64,000 nucleotides of DNA, taken from assembly GCF_032118995.1 (NCBI RefSeq), contig NC_092657.1, forward strand, positions 2,787,891-2,851,890, written 5' to 3'. This document shows positions 49,001 through 59,475 of the stretch, in pieces (within the stretch, counting starts at the first letter, position 1; the number at the start of each line of letters is the position of its first letter). This DNA is from Asterias amurensis. Its lineage: Eukaryota > Echinodermata > Asteroidea > Forcipulatida > Asteriidae. The notes below the pieces were generated by a model that was not told the DNA's origin, did not search any database, and saw only the letters and a list, made by a program, of their open reading frames with translations. The translations under genes were made by a program, and so were the position numbers.

Positions 49001-49477
49001 AACATATAGGTTTTCCTGCCCCGGACAATTGCAACAAACATTTTTTTCGATGAATGCGCCGTTGGCAGTGTAAAGCACTTTATGTAATCTACCTCTAATA
49101 CATAAACTGACAAACCTGTAGAAGTTTGAGATCGATCGGCCGTCTGGGTAACGATTACAAATTTTGCATTGCATCGATGCCAAAATAAAATTGAATAAAA
49201 TACTCACTGGCCGATTAACTCCAAACGCGAAGTTATTATTATTTATTTCTCACCAAATACGACATTTCAGACGGACATTATATTCCAAGGCATATGTTCA
49301 ACTATCATCATCATAAGTATTAATAATCATTATATTATTTAATCAGCAATCACACTGATACAAAACAATAGTGATGGACTATAGCAGTAACAAAACGGAC
49401 CCTGTGCCCTGCAATACTATTTTATGCTTAGCAAGTTTATTGTGCTTACAGACTTTATGAAATTTGGCTCGCAAGGT

Positions 49478-49630
49478 GAAAGGAAGACCGTGCAATTTCG
49501 AGGCATGTTTTGTGTGGATTTTATTCTACTTTTAAAACATCTTTCTATAACCAGCATGCAATAATAACAAATGGTTTCACACACTTTCTATAGATCATCT
49601 CGCCCGATTCAAGGCAAATTCTCCCTTTAA
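49478..49630. mobile_element. MITE family F3, half copy
   Basis: Only the right arm of the palindrome is present (CGTGCAATTTCGAGGCATG to TCCCTTTAA). It lies 180 bp past the amidase stop codon. Confidence 0.75.
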
Positions 49631-49811
49631 TGTACATTATATTATTATAAGTCTTTGTTTATTAATTGCACTCAAACTGTGCAGCCAAAGACTGATTTGT
49701 GTTGGAAAGACAGAGCTTTATACATTTTTTTGTACAGAAATAACACTGAGAAATACAAACACTGTGTATTGGGTGTCCATCAAAATTTACATATCGAAAA
49801 GTGGGTTGTTT

Positions 49812-51212
49812 CTATACTGTGCTGTTACTAGAAAGATCTAATGATTTCTCTATAGTCATTGCTACAGCAATCAATAACCTATCATTCCCAGTTACTCCAT
49901 CTATCTGCATGCCAAATGGTACCCCACTCCCCCTGGTAAAACCCCCCGGGATGACAATGGACGGGTTGTCCAAAATACTCGCACAGTCGGCATTTTCGTT
50001 TATTCGTGCCGCCTTAACTGCGCTGTTTGATTCCAAGGCGCTAATTAGAGTCATAGGTGGGATCTTGCTGGCGGGCATTAACAAGCAGTCTAACTGGTGG
50101 CGTTCAAAAAACGCCATCCACTCGCATTTCAGTTTCTCCCTCGCCGCCATTACAGCGTTCATAAGGTCTTCACCTGGCGGGTTGAACAGCGCCCTCTGGA
50201 ATGAAGCTCTGACGTCATCCGTGGCTATTTGGTTGATAAGTTCCTCAGCTGTAACTTCATGACCGTTTTTTCTTAGATACTCCCTGAGCCTGGGTATGAG
50301 TTCATGGTCCATGCTCGGAATCTTATACTGATCGAACATTTTATCCACGCCAAGAATCCCTCCCTCATCGACAACAACCACCACAAATCCTTTCTGTTTT
50401 AAAGTCAATACAAATCTCTCAGCGTATTCCTTCACTTCGGCGTCCAAACCCTCCCAGAAATGCGGTTTGCTTACCCCAATCCTGACGTCACCGGGTAGCA
50501 GTTCATTGTGAGGCTCTTCCCCGGTCATCACGTGATCCAAAATGGCGATGTCCGTGACACTTGTCACAAGAGGGCCGACTGTGTCCCTCAGATGCGTCGA
50601 CTTGACACCAAAGTCCGGAGGCCATCGCCCGACGGTAGGGCGCATTCCGAAGACGCCGTTGTAAGACGCCGGCCCCCGGACCGATCCAGCCGTGTCCGTA
50701 CCCAGGGCCACCGGGACGATACCCGCCGCAACGGCCCCACCGCTACCGCCACTGCTGCCTCCACAAGTGTAATCGAAGTTATAGAAGTTATGACTGGACC
50801 CTGTGTGTGAGTTTACTGTGAGAGGACCGTGAGCTAGTTCGTGCATATTAGTCCGACCGGCGTGTATGGCTCCTGCTTCGAAGAGCCTCCTAGCAACCTC
50901 AGCGGTTGTCTTGGGTCTGAGCTGGGCTAAACCTGGGGTACCAGCTCCAGTCGCTTCACCTTCAACATCGATATTATCTTTGATGGCAATAAGGACTCCC
51001 TCTAATGCCCGGTTGGTATTGGCCTTGTACCTGACATCTGAGTCCTTGGCTTCTTTCAACATTCTGTCTGTATCCATTGAGACGAAATAGTTGAAGTGTT
51101 TTAGTTCCTCGGCCCACTTGATGGCCCCCCGTGTGTAGGCTTCACATGTTAGAGTACCCTGTTTGAAATGGTCCAGAAGATCTGTCATATTAAGATGATG
51201 CACTGTGGCCAT
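49812..51212 (-). CDS. Amidase-signature hydrolase, bacterial-type, single coding exon
   Basis: A 466-codon uninterrupted frame encodes an amidase-signature enzyme, which hydrolyses carboxylic amides through a Ser-cisSer-Lys triad. Counting from the ATG at 51212, the residues are Lys78 (in IAIKDNIDV), Ser153 (in CGGSSGGSGGAVAAG) and Ser177 (in GTDTAGSVRGPA). The Lys-Ser and Ser-Ser spacings, 75 and 24, equal those of FAAH. No membrane anchor or signal peptide is visible, so a soluble enzyme is expected. Length and tone resemble bacterial indoleacetamide/mandelamide hydrolases; the substrate cannot be told from sequence. A good splice acceptor (CTCCCCTGTAG) lies 17 bp before the ATG, so a 5' non-coding exon is likely. 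A GTG six codons upstream also keeps the frame but lies on that acceptor, so I prefer the ATG. AATAAA (minus) lies at ~49663-49658. Transfer from bacteria is possible but unproven. Confidence 0.9.
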   Translation of the reverse strand: MATVHHLNMTDLLDHFKQGTLTCEAYTRGAIKWAEELKHFNYFVSMDTDRMLKEAKDSDVRYKANTNRALEGVLIAIKDNIDVEGEATGAGTPGLAQLRPKTTAEVARRLFEAGAIHAGRTNMHELAHGPLTVNSHTGSSHNFYNFDYTCGGSSGGSGGAVAAGIVPVALGTDTAGSVRGPASYNGVFGMRPTVGRWPPDFGVKSTHLRDTVGPLVTSVTDIAILDHVMTGEEPHNELLPGDVRIGVSKPHFWEGLDAEVKEYAERFVLTLKQKGFVVVVVDEGGILGVDKMFDQYKIPSMDHELIPRLREYLRKNGHEVTAEELINQIATDDVRASFQRALFNPPGEDLMNAVMAAREKLKCEWMAFFERHQLDCLLMPASKIPPMTLISALESNSAVKAARINENADCASILDNPSIVIPGGFTRGSGVPFGMQIDGVTGNDRLLIAVAMTIEKSLDLSSNSTV

Positions 51213-51229
51213 CTTGACAAGAGCTTGCA
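51213..51229 (-). other. Probable 5' UTR start of the amidase exon (splice acceptor at 51231-51230)
   Basis: On the minus strand a pyrimidine-rich TTTCCTCCCCTGTAG immediately precedes this 17-bp stretch and the ATG. The upstream non-coding exon was not identified. Confidence 0.55.
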
Positions 51230-51264
51230 CTACAGGGGAGGAAACAAAATAACTGTTACTATGA

Positions 51265-51340
51265 AAGTCTCCTGACGATGCGCAAGCTAGCCTGAGTCTA
51301 GAGCAAGCTGGTCGAAACGTTGAGACAAATTAAGAACTCA
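51265..51340 (+). other. GGTCGAAACGTTGAG motif block, possible retroelement tail
   Basis: The block reads CTCCTGACGATGCGC, a short imperfect stem (AGCTAGC ... GCAAGCT) and GGTCGAAACGTTGAGAC. Outer GTCTC and GAGAC can pair. Related blocks ending TCGAAACGTC occur on the minus strand at 31060-31110 and 54995-55060. The CTGACGA and GAAAC boxes recall the hammerhead cores known from Penelope-like elements, but a full hammerhead fold is not evident. Confidence 0.35.
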
Positions 51341-52018
51341 CTCCGCGGTAGTGCAGTTAATTAGTAGGCCCTATAGTCAAATTTCATCTTTTCACCCAAG
51401 TGATTTATCTTGTTTCGTGTTAGTCGTTTCCCTTTCCTTAATTTCTATATTTATTTGTTTGTTCTTCAGTCATGTGCTTCATCAACCGCTGTGAACTAAA
51501 TGAAACAGCGGTATATAAATTCCCTTTGTAATGTATTGTATAATTTTAATAGTCCCAGCCGACCTTCAGCCGAGGTAGTATCTGCCTCTATACGTTGAAA
51601 CCTCTGAACCACATAAGCCCACATCTCTCTCACTCTTCAGTCTCTCCTGACAATGACTAGACCAACCTGAATAGGTTATTTCGAATAATATGTGAAGAAA
51701 ACCCCCCTCATGTTCACAGTATTGGAGCGTGACTGGGACATCGATATCGACATCGTATTGTGATTATGCGTGGTGCATGCACCCCACTAAGTAAACACTC
51801 GTAGCATATGGTAGCATACAGTGCAAAATGCTAAAAAATCAAAACATTCAAGTATCACAGCTTTTTACAGTAAAATGGACAATCATTCGTTGACTCGTGA
51901 ACTTTGATCCTCTGCTCAATTTGATATGGGGCGTCCCTGGGCCCGTCGAGTATATCCCCATCCAATTTTCCTTCGGTATTCTATGGTGGCCCTGAAGGGA
52001 CATCGCATATCGCAAACG

Positions 52019-52325
52019 TATGCAATGTCGTGAAACAATTCGCATATATGTGCGCACACGTATGCAATGTCGTAAAACAATTCGCGAATATGTGCGCACA
52101 CGTATGCAATGTCGTGAAACAATTCGCGAATATGTGCGCACACGTATGCAATGTCGTAAAACAATTCGCGAATATGTGCGCACACGTATGCAATGTCGTG
52201 AAACAATTCGCGAATATGTGCGCACACGTATGCAATGTCGTGAAACAATTCGCGAACATGTGCGCACACGTATGCAATATCGTGAAACAATTCGCAAATA
52301 TGTGCGCACACGTATGCAATGTCGG
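52019..52325. repeat. 42-bp minisatellite, seven units
   Basis: The unit TATGCAATGTCGTGAAACAA plus TTCGCGAATATGTGCGCACACG repeats every 42 bp. Because 42 is divisible by three and the unit lacks stops in several frames, long open frames occur on both strands; I treat these as artefacts. Each unit contains the palindromes TTCGCGAA and TGTGCGCACA. CpG content is high for the region. Confidence 0.92.
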
Positions 52326-52337
52326 GGCCACGATAGT

Positions 52338-52465
52338 ATTCAGTTGTTGTTTGCTCATCCTGAAAATCACGTGGAAATTTTGTTGGTAAATCATGTTATT
52401 GTAAAGGAAGAAATTTCATGCTAAGCAAAGTTTTGTGCTTAGCAGCTCTATGAAATTGGGCCCAG
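52338..52465. mobile_element. MITE family F6, right half
   Basis: It runs TGCTCATCCTGAAAATCACG to CTATGAAATTGGGCCCAGG. It directly follows the 42-bp array, which may have expanded at the missing left half. Confidence 0.7.
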
Positions 52466-53275
52466 GACTTCCTCCATGCAATAACCATTCGTGTATGAAT
52501 CAAGCCACACTCTCCGTTATCCAGCCAGCATGCATGTAATAGAATAGAAGTACATGTAGATGCTGAACTGTTTAAAACTAAAAAAAAAAAAAAATCTTCT
52601 ACTTCTACTCACTACTTAGGTACTATAGCATAGACCTTCAGTCAGGATGCTAACCCAGCATTCTCCTCATTCATCAGACACACGAGGAGAGGACATTTGA
52701 TGTATCTCTCGATGACCTGTACAGGGTTTACTTCAAAATCTTCGAACTTTATACTGTTTATGCTGCAGGACATGTACACCCATATTACCCCTACTCATAA
52801 TAATGGTCGCTTTATAACCTTTGAATCAACACTTTATAGCTATGTATATTAGCATGTGTTGCATCACCAGTGCAGCTGTACAGCTTCGGTCGGTTGGGTG
52901 ACCTTGACTCACGAACGTACCACGTGCAGTCCAGTTAATAGCATAACTATTTTCAGCAGGGAATACTTTATCTTTGACCAAAGATTAGGAATTACGCATT
53001 GAGTTTTTCTCGTGTGGAATGGAACGCATGTGATAGCATACGTGGATAGCTGTAAACGTGATTTCAGCTGGATGTTTCGCTGCCGGTTTTTTTGTTTTCT
53101 TGGTGTTGCACGTGTTTTCCCTCACTTTGTGTACTTATAAAAGCTACTTCGCATAATAGCCTGAACATCTGACGTCACAATTCGAGGCTCGTGAATTACG
53201 CCAGTGATAGTGGACTCGAGCCTACGTCAAGATATCCTGACGGTCAATAACGCCAGCGAGATCTGCCTTTAGCCC
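52466..53275. other. Intergenic, nothing recognised
   Basis: No open frame, repeat family or splice pattern of note. Confidence 0.45.
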
Positions 53276-53276
53276 A

Positions 53277-53525
53277 GGGCCCAATTTAATAGAGCTGTTT
53301 AAGCACAAAAAATGCTTAGCATGACATTTTTGCCTTGATAAAAAAAGAATTACCAACCGAATTTCCAAATGATTTTCAGGATAAGCAAACATCAGCAGCT
53401 TGGATACCATTAACAAGTAATTTGCAACAAATGGAAATTTTGCTTGGTAATCCTGTATTTATCAAGGAAGAAATTTCGTGCTAAGCAAATTTTTGTGCTT
53501 AGCAGCTCTATGAAACTGGGCCCAG
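53277..53525. mobile_element. MITE family F6, simple copy
   Basis: GGGCCCAATTTAATAGAGCT at the left and AGCAGCTCTATGAAACTGGG at the right; 249 bp, no coding. Confidence 0.85.
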
Positions 53526-53649
53526 GTCCATAACCAGCTTTGACCTCGCATTCAATTCACATGGCTTTCAGTGTTCTACAGATTCGCAGTTAAATTCAAC
53601 GTATATGTGTATACATAAAACCAATACATTTCTTTATCAGTGCGGATGA

Positions 53650-54000
53650 AGACATGGGACCAGTCCACCTCCCAAACTGTCAACACGTCACTTCAGATTC
53701 GGCTCTGGCTAGTTTGGCCCCTCGGTTGTTTTGACAATTGCGCGTGCTTTGCGCTACGTGCCCAGGGCTTCAGACGAGAGAACGGAGCCTGATGCCGAAT
53801 CCAAAGCCGAAGCCGTGGATTCGTAAAGGGCCTTGATTCGATCCACGCGCCACTTCGTTCTGTGGATGGCAAACGTCACTACCGAGAAATTGGTACTTGT
53901 TGAATAGACTTTTCTGGCGTAACCTTGGCCTCTTCTTACAAGTATAAGTATAAGACAATATGAAGCGACGTGACTTTAATTAAATCAGGTTAAATCGATA
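53650..54000. repeat. Direct repeat D, left copy (flanks the lectin gene)
   Basis: It shares ATGGGACCAGTC, AAACTGTCAACACGTCACTT, GATGGCAAACGTCAC, GGCGTAACCTTGGCCT and ATGAAGCGACGTGACTTTAA with 56109-56341. This copy holds an extra palindromic insert (~53695-53830; GGCTCTGGCTAG ... with inverted GATTCGGC/GCCGAATC). Confidence 0.85.
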
Positions 54001-55249
54001 GAGTTGGCTATACAGATTGACCTTGACCACGCTGTTTTCCAGCCCATTTTATTTATCGAAGGATTACAGATTTATTTATTTCAAAACTACAATCATCTTT
54101 TCTTGTGCGTGGGTGTGCATGCGGTTTTGTTTTAACAAGACGTATTAACAGATGCTGACGCTGATTGGTCAACGACGTCTTTGCACACGCTCATAGCTTC
54201 TGATTGGTTCGACTACGTGTTGTGTTTATGTTTATTCATGATTCATTGTTGGGGTTAGCCAATCAAAGTGTGCGCATTTTAGCAGACGAGATCAGAATCT
54301 AGCTTGCATGCGGTTGCGAAAACAGAAATAGGAGATATCACAACTCGTCTGCGATGCAACCGTTTGGGTCGACTTCGTTTCTCTGAGAAGCAGTCGAAAC
54401 TGTGTGAGATATTTTCGTAAATTGTGCACATTGTGGAAACACTCTCACGTTATTTTGTTTGTCAGTAACGGCCCGACGATTTGGCACGGGAGACGAAATT
54501 CTTGAGGTGATTTACAAAATCTAGCAACCACGAGCTGTTTTAGTAGTTGTTCCACACGGCAAACACCCACGAAGAGATCTTATACTCTGAGCCTTTTAAC
54601 ATATAACGAGTCCACAGAAAGCTACGATACACAGCGTGTGTTAAAACTTGACAGCAAAAATCCCTCTTTCAAACTCACACCTTCATCATGTCGTCAACAG
54701 ATCAATGGAAGTCAAACTGTAGATTCACTTTAAACGCCATCACAAAATAAGTTTCGGTCTTTTGAAAACATGTACATGTTCTGTGTTTGAACTTCAACTA
54801 CAGTCTAAGCTCACATCTACAGCTACAGCCGCGCGGTTTTCATTGGACTGGACTGTACATAAAATCTACAATACTACGTTCTTCAAAGTAAGATTTGAAA
54901 CTGTGCATGGTGGAAATATGATAAAGTAAGGTTTGCGGTAACATCATGTAATAGTTATCTCTAAACTAGTTGGGGTGGTTGTAAAGAACCGCTGGTTTCA
55001 ACTCGACGTTTCGATCAGTATGCTCCTGAGTGTCTTCCGGAGAAAGCTGAAACGTGTTGAAAAGATTTTGAAAGCAACTGACTAATATAATATGTTGATC
55101 TAAAAGGGACATTGGGTTTGTGACAGCTGAGGAAATATCCACTTGCACGGGGACAGGGAGATCTTGGGACAACTCACAGTCGTAATTGAACGAGGACTCC
55201 ACTCGAAATAGAGGAAGTAATTTGGAATACGAACCAAACAATCAGCTTG

Positions 55250-55759
55250 ATGATGTATTTTGTGATCTTCTTTTGTTTGACTGCCTTGCTGGGGGGTTCT
55301 TGTGTTGGAGAGGTACCACCTCCAGCAGACCAGCAATGTTCTACATTTGTGTATGACAACCCATCCTGTCCGGAGTCTTGGCATTACTGGGGAAACTCTT
55401 GCTACAGGATCACTGAGACTGCATTGCCCTGGTCTAAAGCTAGAGACGAGTGTAGAAACCTGGGTGGTGTTCTGGCAGTACCAAGCTCTGATCAAGAAAA
55501 CGAGTTTATTTTTTCTTTGATTCCAGAGGATGAAGGAGTATGGTTTGATTGTCTGGAGGTGGAAGGGAGCTGGCAGTGCAGAGAGGGCAACGTGGAGGTC
55601 GCTTACAGGAATTGGGATGTGAAAAACAAACAGCCTGACTATTCCAATGAGAACTGTGTGGCTCATTTTACGAAGTATCCTGGATGGCATGATGTGTTTT
55701 GCCACCGTGACTTCATGGCGGCTTGCAAACTTGCTTACAGACCAGTCCTTCACGTGTAA
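55250..55759 (+). CDS. Secreted C-type lectin, QPD type, single exon
   Basis: The 169-residue frame starts with a hydrophobic signal peptide (MMYFVIFFCLTALLGGSCVG), then one C-type lectin-like domain (Cys40 to Cys159). Cys40/Cys51 give the long-form N-terminal pair, Cys68-Cys159 and Cys136-Cys151 the canonical pairs, and Cys101 and Cys110 may form an extra bridge. The calcium/sugar site reads QPD (128-130), Glu134 and WHD (146-148). QPD is the galactose-preferring form in known lectins, and WHD replaces the usual WND. No membrane segment follows, so the product is probably secreted, as in innate recognition or coelomic lectins. Two in-frame ATGs (55250, 55253) are equivalent starts. No introns are seen across the domain. 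The gene lies between the two D repeats. Confidence 0.88.
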   Translation: MMYFVIFFCLTALLGGSCVGEVPPPADQQCSTFVYDNPSCPESWHYWGNSCYRITETALPWSKARDECRNLGGVLAVPSSDQENEFIFSLIPEDEGVWFDCLEVEGSWQCREGNVEVAYRNWDVKNKQPDYSNENCVAHFTKYPGWHDVFCHRDFMAACKLAYRPVLHV

Positions 55760-55771
55760 CAGTAGGAAACA

Positions 55772-56060
55772 TTTGAACGCTAGGTGGCAGCAGACTTACT
55801 AGGTAAATTTCCATAGACCTTATCGCAAATACCAATGCGCAAGCGCAGACTGTTGAATGAGGTGCATTGTGGGACAGATATTAATCAAATTTTGCTACCA
55901 GCTAGACCACAATGCACCTAATTCCAAGCTTTACGCGCGCGCCCCAGTATTTGCGAAAAGGTCTATTGTTTACGTAGTTCTGAGCATGCGCACATTACCT
56001 AGAACAATGGATTTTACCTGATAAGTCTGCTGCCACCAAGCGTCCCGAAAGTCCCCTATT
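55772..56060. mobile_element. MITE F8 interrupted by a second MITE
   Basis: The outer ends are F8 (GAACGCTAGGTGGCAGCAG and GCTGCCACCAAGCG). Inside, 55811-55970 is a different palindromic element (AGACCTTATCGCAAATAC with inverse GTATTTGCGAAAAGGTCT). The F8 halves continue on each side as in the uninterrupted copy at 46464. ATTAAA at 56058 could serve as the lectin's poly-A signal. Confidence 0.8.
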
Positions 56061-56108
56061 AAAACATGGATGTCAATAACCACCACAGGCAAAGTCTTAC
56101 TCCTTGCA

Positions 56109-56341
56109 GATGGGACCAGTCTATTTCGCAAACTGTCAACACGTCACTTCAATACAAATTTAATCGTTATTGATTCTACGCGATACTTAACTCTGTGGCT
56201 GACCCAAATACGCGATGGCAAACGTCACTCCTGAGAAATTGGTGTTGAATCCTTATTTCTGGCGTAACCTTGGCCTTAACTTGCAGATATTTATACCAAT
56301 ATGAAGCGACGTGACTTTAATTAGCTTCAGTTTGGATCAAT
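56109..56341. repeat. Direct repeat D, right copy
   Basis: The counterpart of 53650-54000, ending exactly where the large palindromic element begins. Confidence 0.85.
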
Positions 56342-56960
56342 AGGGTCATTCCGTGTCAATTCAACACGCTTTTGGACCTGACCCTCACGGATTTAAATGA
56401 AATTCGGTGTGCTGATTGGCCTCCCTGAGAAACGCCCAAATCCCAAATTTTATGTAATTCGGATCATTATTTTGGGAGATACGGCTTAACGAACTTTTGA
56501 CTAATTAGCATGACCTGCTATGTTTGGACAATCATATCTCCAAAAGTAAAACACCTACAGAGATAATATTTACATCATTTTGAAGCTCTTGACATGGCCC
56601 ACATTTGATAACATAAAATCAAAAAATTTCCACGCACCACCGAAAAAATACGCAAAAATTTGACCTTTGACCTTGATTTGCGAAAATGCGTATTTTTCAA
56701 AATGCGTAATTTTTTTATAAATGCAAGTTTAAGATGTAAGCAACAATATTCTGAAAAATTGTGAAGGGCACTCTTACAGTTTTTTTTTTATGATTTTTTT
56801 AACATTGGCTAACAAGGCCAAAACCATAAAAACGCATTGTACATGTACATACATGTATGTACATGTACATGTACAGTATTATGTGTAGTTATGTGTACAT
56901 GATACATGTACATTAGAAATTCAAAATGTTCAAAGATAATCATTCACATTTTGAGTTTCA

Positions 56961-57888
56961 CATTTTGATGTTAGTACGAACACAAACTGAATGCACTCCA
57001 CTAGATCCGGCAAGGATGCACTGCTTCAGCCCAAGTTCAGCAAATTTTCAGCAAAACTTTTAGGAGGATTGTTTCCTTGAAAAGTTCAAACACTTCTTTC
57101 AGATTACAAAGAACAAGATGTTTCTGGAGATGTTTCTTCTCACCATCAACAGTAACCGACACAAAGTCTTTCATCCATGGCATTTGTCTGCTGACGGACT
57201 CGAACAAGTAAAAGTCTCTCACAGTTTGCACCATTTTTAATGAAAGAGATTTCCAGCGCTAGGATTTGGAATGGAAAGCATTCCCTGCTCCATTCCCTGC
57301 TAATTCACCAGTTTCTTTGCTTTTCTTGGCATGTAGTTTGATGCTCCAAAAATAAACTGCTATTCTTTTGATACTCCAACTCACTGGTAAGACGGTCAAG
57401 ACTTGAACTTTTTCACTTTTCTTGGTCAAGGAATGAAATTTTTGTTTCAACTGACTTATTATCTCACTTTCATCATCACCGAACTGTTTTCCTGGAGCAG
57501 TTTCCAGTTTCTGCTTAATTGTTGTCTCTATTTTCTTAACTTTGTTTTCCATGTAACTTCCATGAGCTTTCTTCTTACTTATGATAGGAGATACACCAAT
57601 AATTGTCATAGCCTCATTGATAATGTTAATGTCGGTATTTGGCTGCACAAAAACATCCTGATGTGCAGATGACATTGATGGTGCCTGAACTTCTGGATCA
57701 CTGCTAGAACTTTCAGTTGTTGAGAGTATTTTCTCAGGCGACAATTCAGATATCTTCTTGCGATAGCCGGTGCATAAACTGTGCTCGAGTGAAATGAAGA
57801 CTTGGATGCGCCAATATAAACCTTTCTGATACCTGCTCTAAGCCTGCTTTTTTCTTGTTGTGTGATTTAAATGGGTCACAACACATTT
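56961..57888 (-). pseudogene. Left-arm copy of an unclassified invertebrate transposon-type protein, broken
   Basis: Reading leftwards: CCDPFKSHNKKK, then a frame ending KILSTTESSSSDPEVQ, KVQVLTVLPVSWSIKRI, DFVSVTVDGEKKHLQK, LVLCNLKEVFELFKE and, near 57000, LGLKQCILAGSSGVHSVCVR. These blocks resemble, from memory, the N-terminal half of a multi-copy uncharacterised protein family seen in cnidarian and arthropod genomes, with a zinc-finger-like CC/LCTGY start. I know no name for it. The frame shifts at least twice between blocks, and the C-terminal half expected in the family is absent. Compared with the right arm this copy has an extra ~25 bp near 57280 and KVKKIE for KVKRIE. Confidence 0.6.
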
Positions 57889-59475
57889 TTCTCTATGATC
57901 CATCCTCCAGGGAATCGACTTTTAAAGCACTAAATGTGAATACTCTGTACACTGTACATGTACAGTGTACAGAGTATTCACATTGTATTGTATAACATGT
58001 ATACAGTATGTCTGATACACAGTGTCTCCTATATGGGATGAAATGAATTAGCTCATTAAGTCATGTCATGAAACAGACTTTTGGACTCCACATTATTATC
58101 AGGGTGACATGGTTTTTAATGTGCGTGTACACACTACCACACAATACTCTGTACACTGTGTACATTGTGTATGTTGTACAATGCGTTTTTATGGTTTTGG
58201 CCTTGTTAGCCAATGTTAAAAAAATCATAACAAAAAAACTGTAAGAGTGCCCATCACATTTTTTCAGAATATTGTTGCTTACATCTAAAACTTGCATTTA
58301 AAAAAAAATTACGCATTTTGAAAAATACGCATTTTCGCAAATCAAGGTCAAAGGTCAAATTTTTGCGTATTTTTTCGGTGGTGCGTGGAAATTTTTTGAT
58401 TATAATGTATCAAATGTGGGCCATGTCAAGAGCTTCAAAATGATGTAAATATTATCTCTGTAGGTGTTTTACTTTTGGAGATATGATTGTCCAAACATAG
58501 CAGGTCATGCTAATTAGTCAAAAGTTCGTTAAGCCGTATCTCCCAAAATAATGATCCGAATTACATAAAATTTGGGATTTGGGCGTTTCTCAGGGAGTCC
58601 AATCAGCACACCGAATTTCATATAAATCCGTGAGGGTCAGGTCCAAAAGCGTGTTGAATTGACACGGAATGAACCGTATGTTGTACAATCCTTTTTATGG
58701 CTTTAGCCTTGATAGCCAATGTTAAAAAAATCATAACAAAAAAACTGTAAGAGTGCCCATCACATTTTTTCAGAATATTGTTGCTTACATCTTAAACTTG
58801 CATTTATAAAAAAATTACGCATTTTGAAAAATACGCATTTTCGCAAATCAAGGTCAAAGGTCAAATTTTTGCGTATTTTTTCGGTGGTGCGTGGAAATTT
58901 TTTGATTTATGTTATCAAATGTGGGCCATGTCAAGAGCTTCAAAATGATGTAAATATTATCTCTGTAGGTGTTTTACTTTTGGAGATATGATTGTCCAAA
59001 CATAGCAGGTCATGCTAATTAGTCAAAAGTTCGTTAAGCCGTATCTCCCAAAATAATGATCCGAATTACATAAAATTTGGGATTTGGGCGTTTCTCAGGG
59101 AGTCCATTCAGCACACCGAATTTCATATAAATCCGTGAGGGTCAGGTCCAAAAGCGTGTTGAATTGACACGGAATGACCCATACACAATGTACACAGTGT
59201 ACAGAGTATTGTGTGGTAGTGTGTACACGCACATTAAAAACCATGTCACCCTGGTAATAATGTGGAGTCCAAAAGTCCGTTTCATGACATGACTTAATGA
59301 GCTAATTCATTTCATCCCCTTGATTTAATATAGGAGACACTGTGTATCAGACATACTGTATACATGTTATACAATACAATGTGAATACTCTGTACACTGT
59401 ACATGTACAGTGTACAGAGTATTCACATTTAGTGCTTTAAAAGTCGATTCCCTGGAGGATGGATCATAGAGAAAA

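Noticed and set aside
49801-50262. 153-codon plus-strand open frame over the amidase
   Set aside because: It lies antisense to the amidase coding sequence and has no domain; a shadow of the real gene.
51213-51230. GTG at 51230 as the amidase start
   Set aside because: It overlaps a strong splice acceptor; the ATG at 51212 is the likelier start.
51265-51340. Confident hammerhead ribozyme
   Set aside because: The CTGACGA and GAAAC boxes are present but the third stem and cleavage-site geometry could not be drawn; kept only as a low-confidence motif.
51848-52424. Several 119-153-codon open frames on both strands
   Set aside because: All are produced by the 42-bp repeat, whose length is a multiple of three; no flanking coding signals.
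55100-55753. 217-codon minus-strand open frame
   Set aside because: Antisense to the lectin, which has a signal peptide and a full domain on the other strand.
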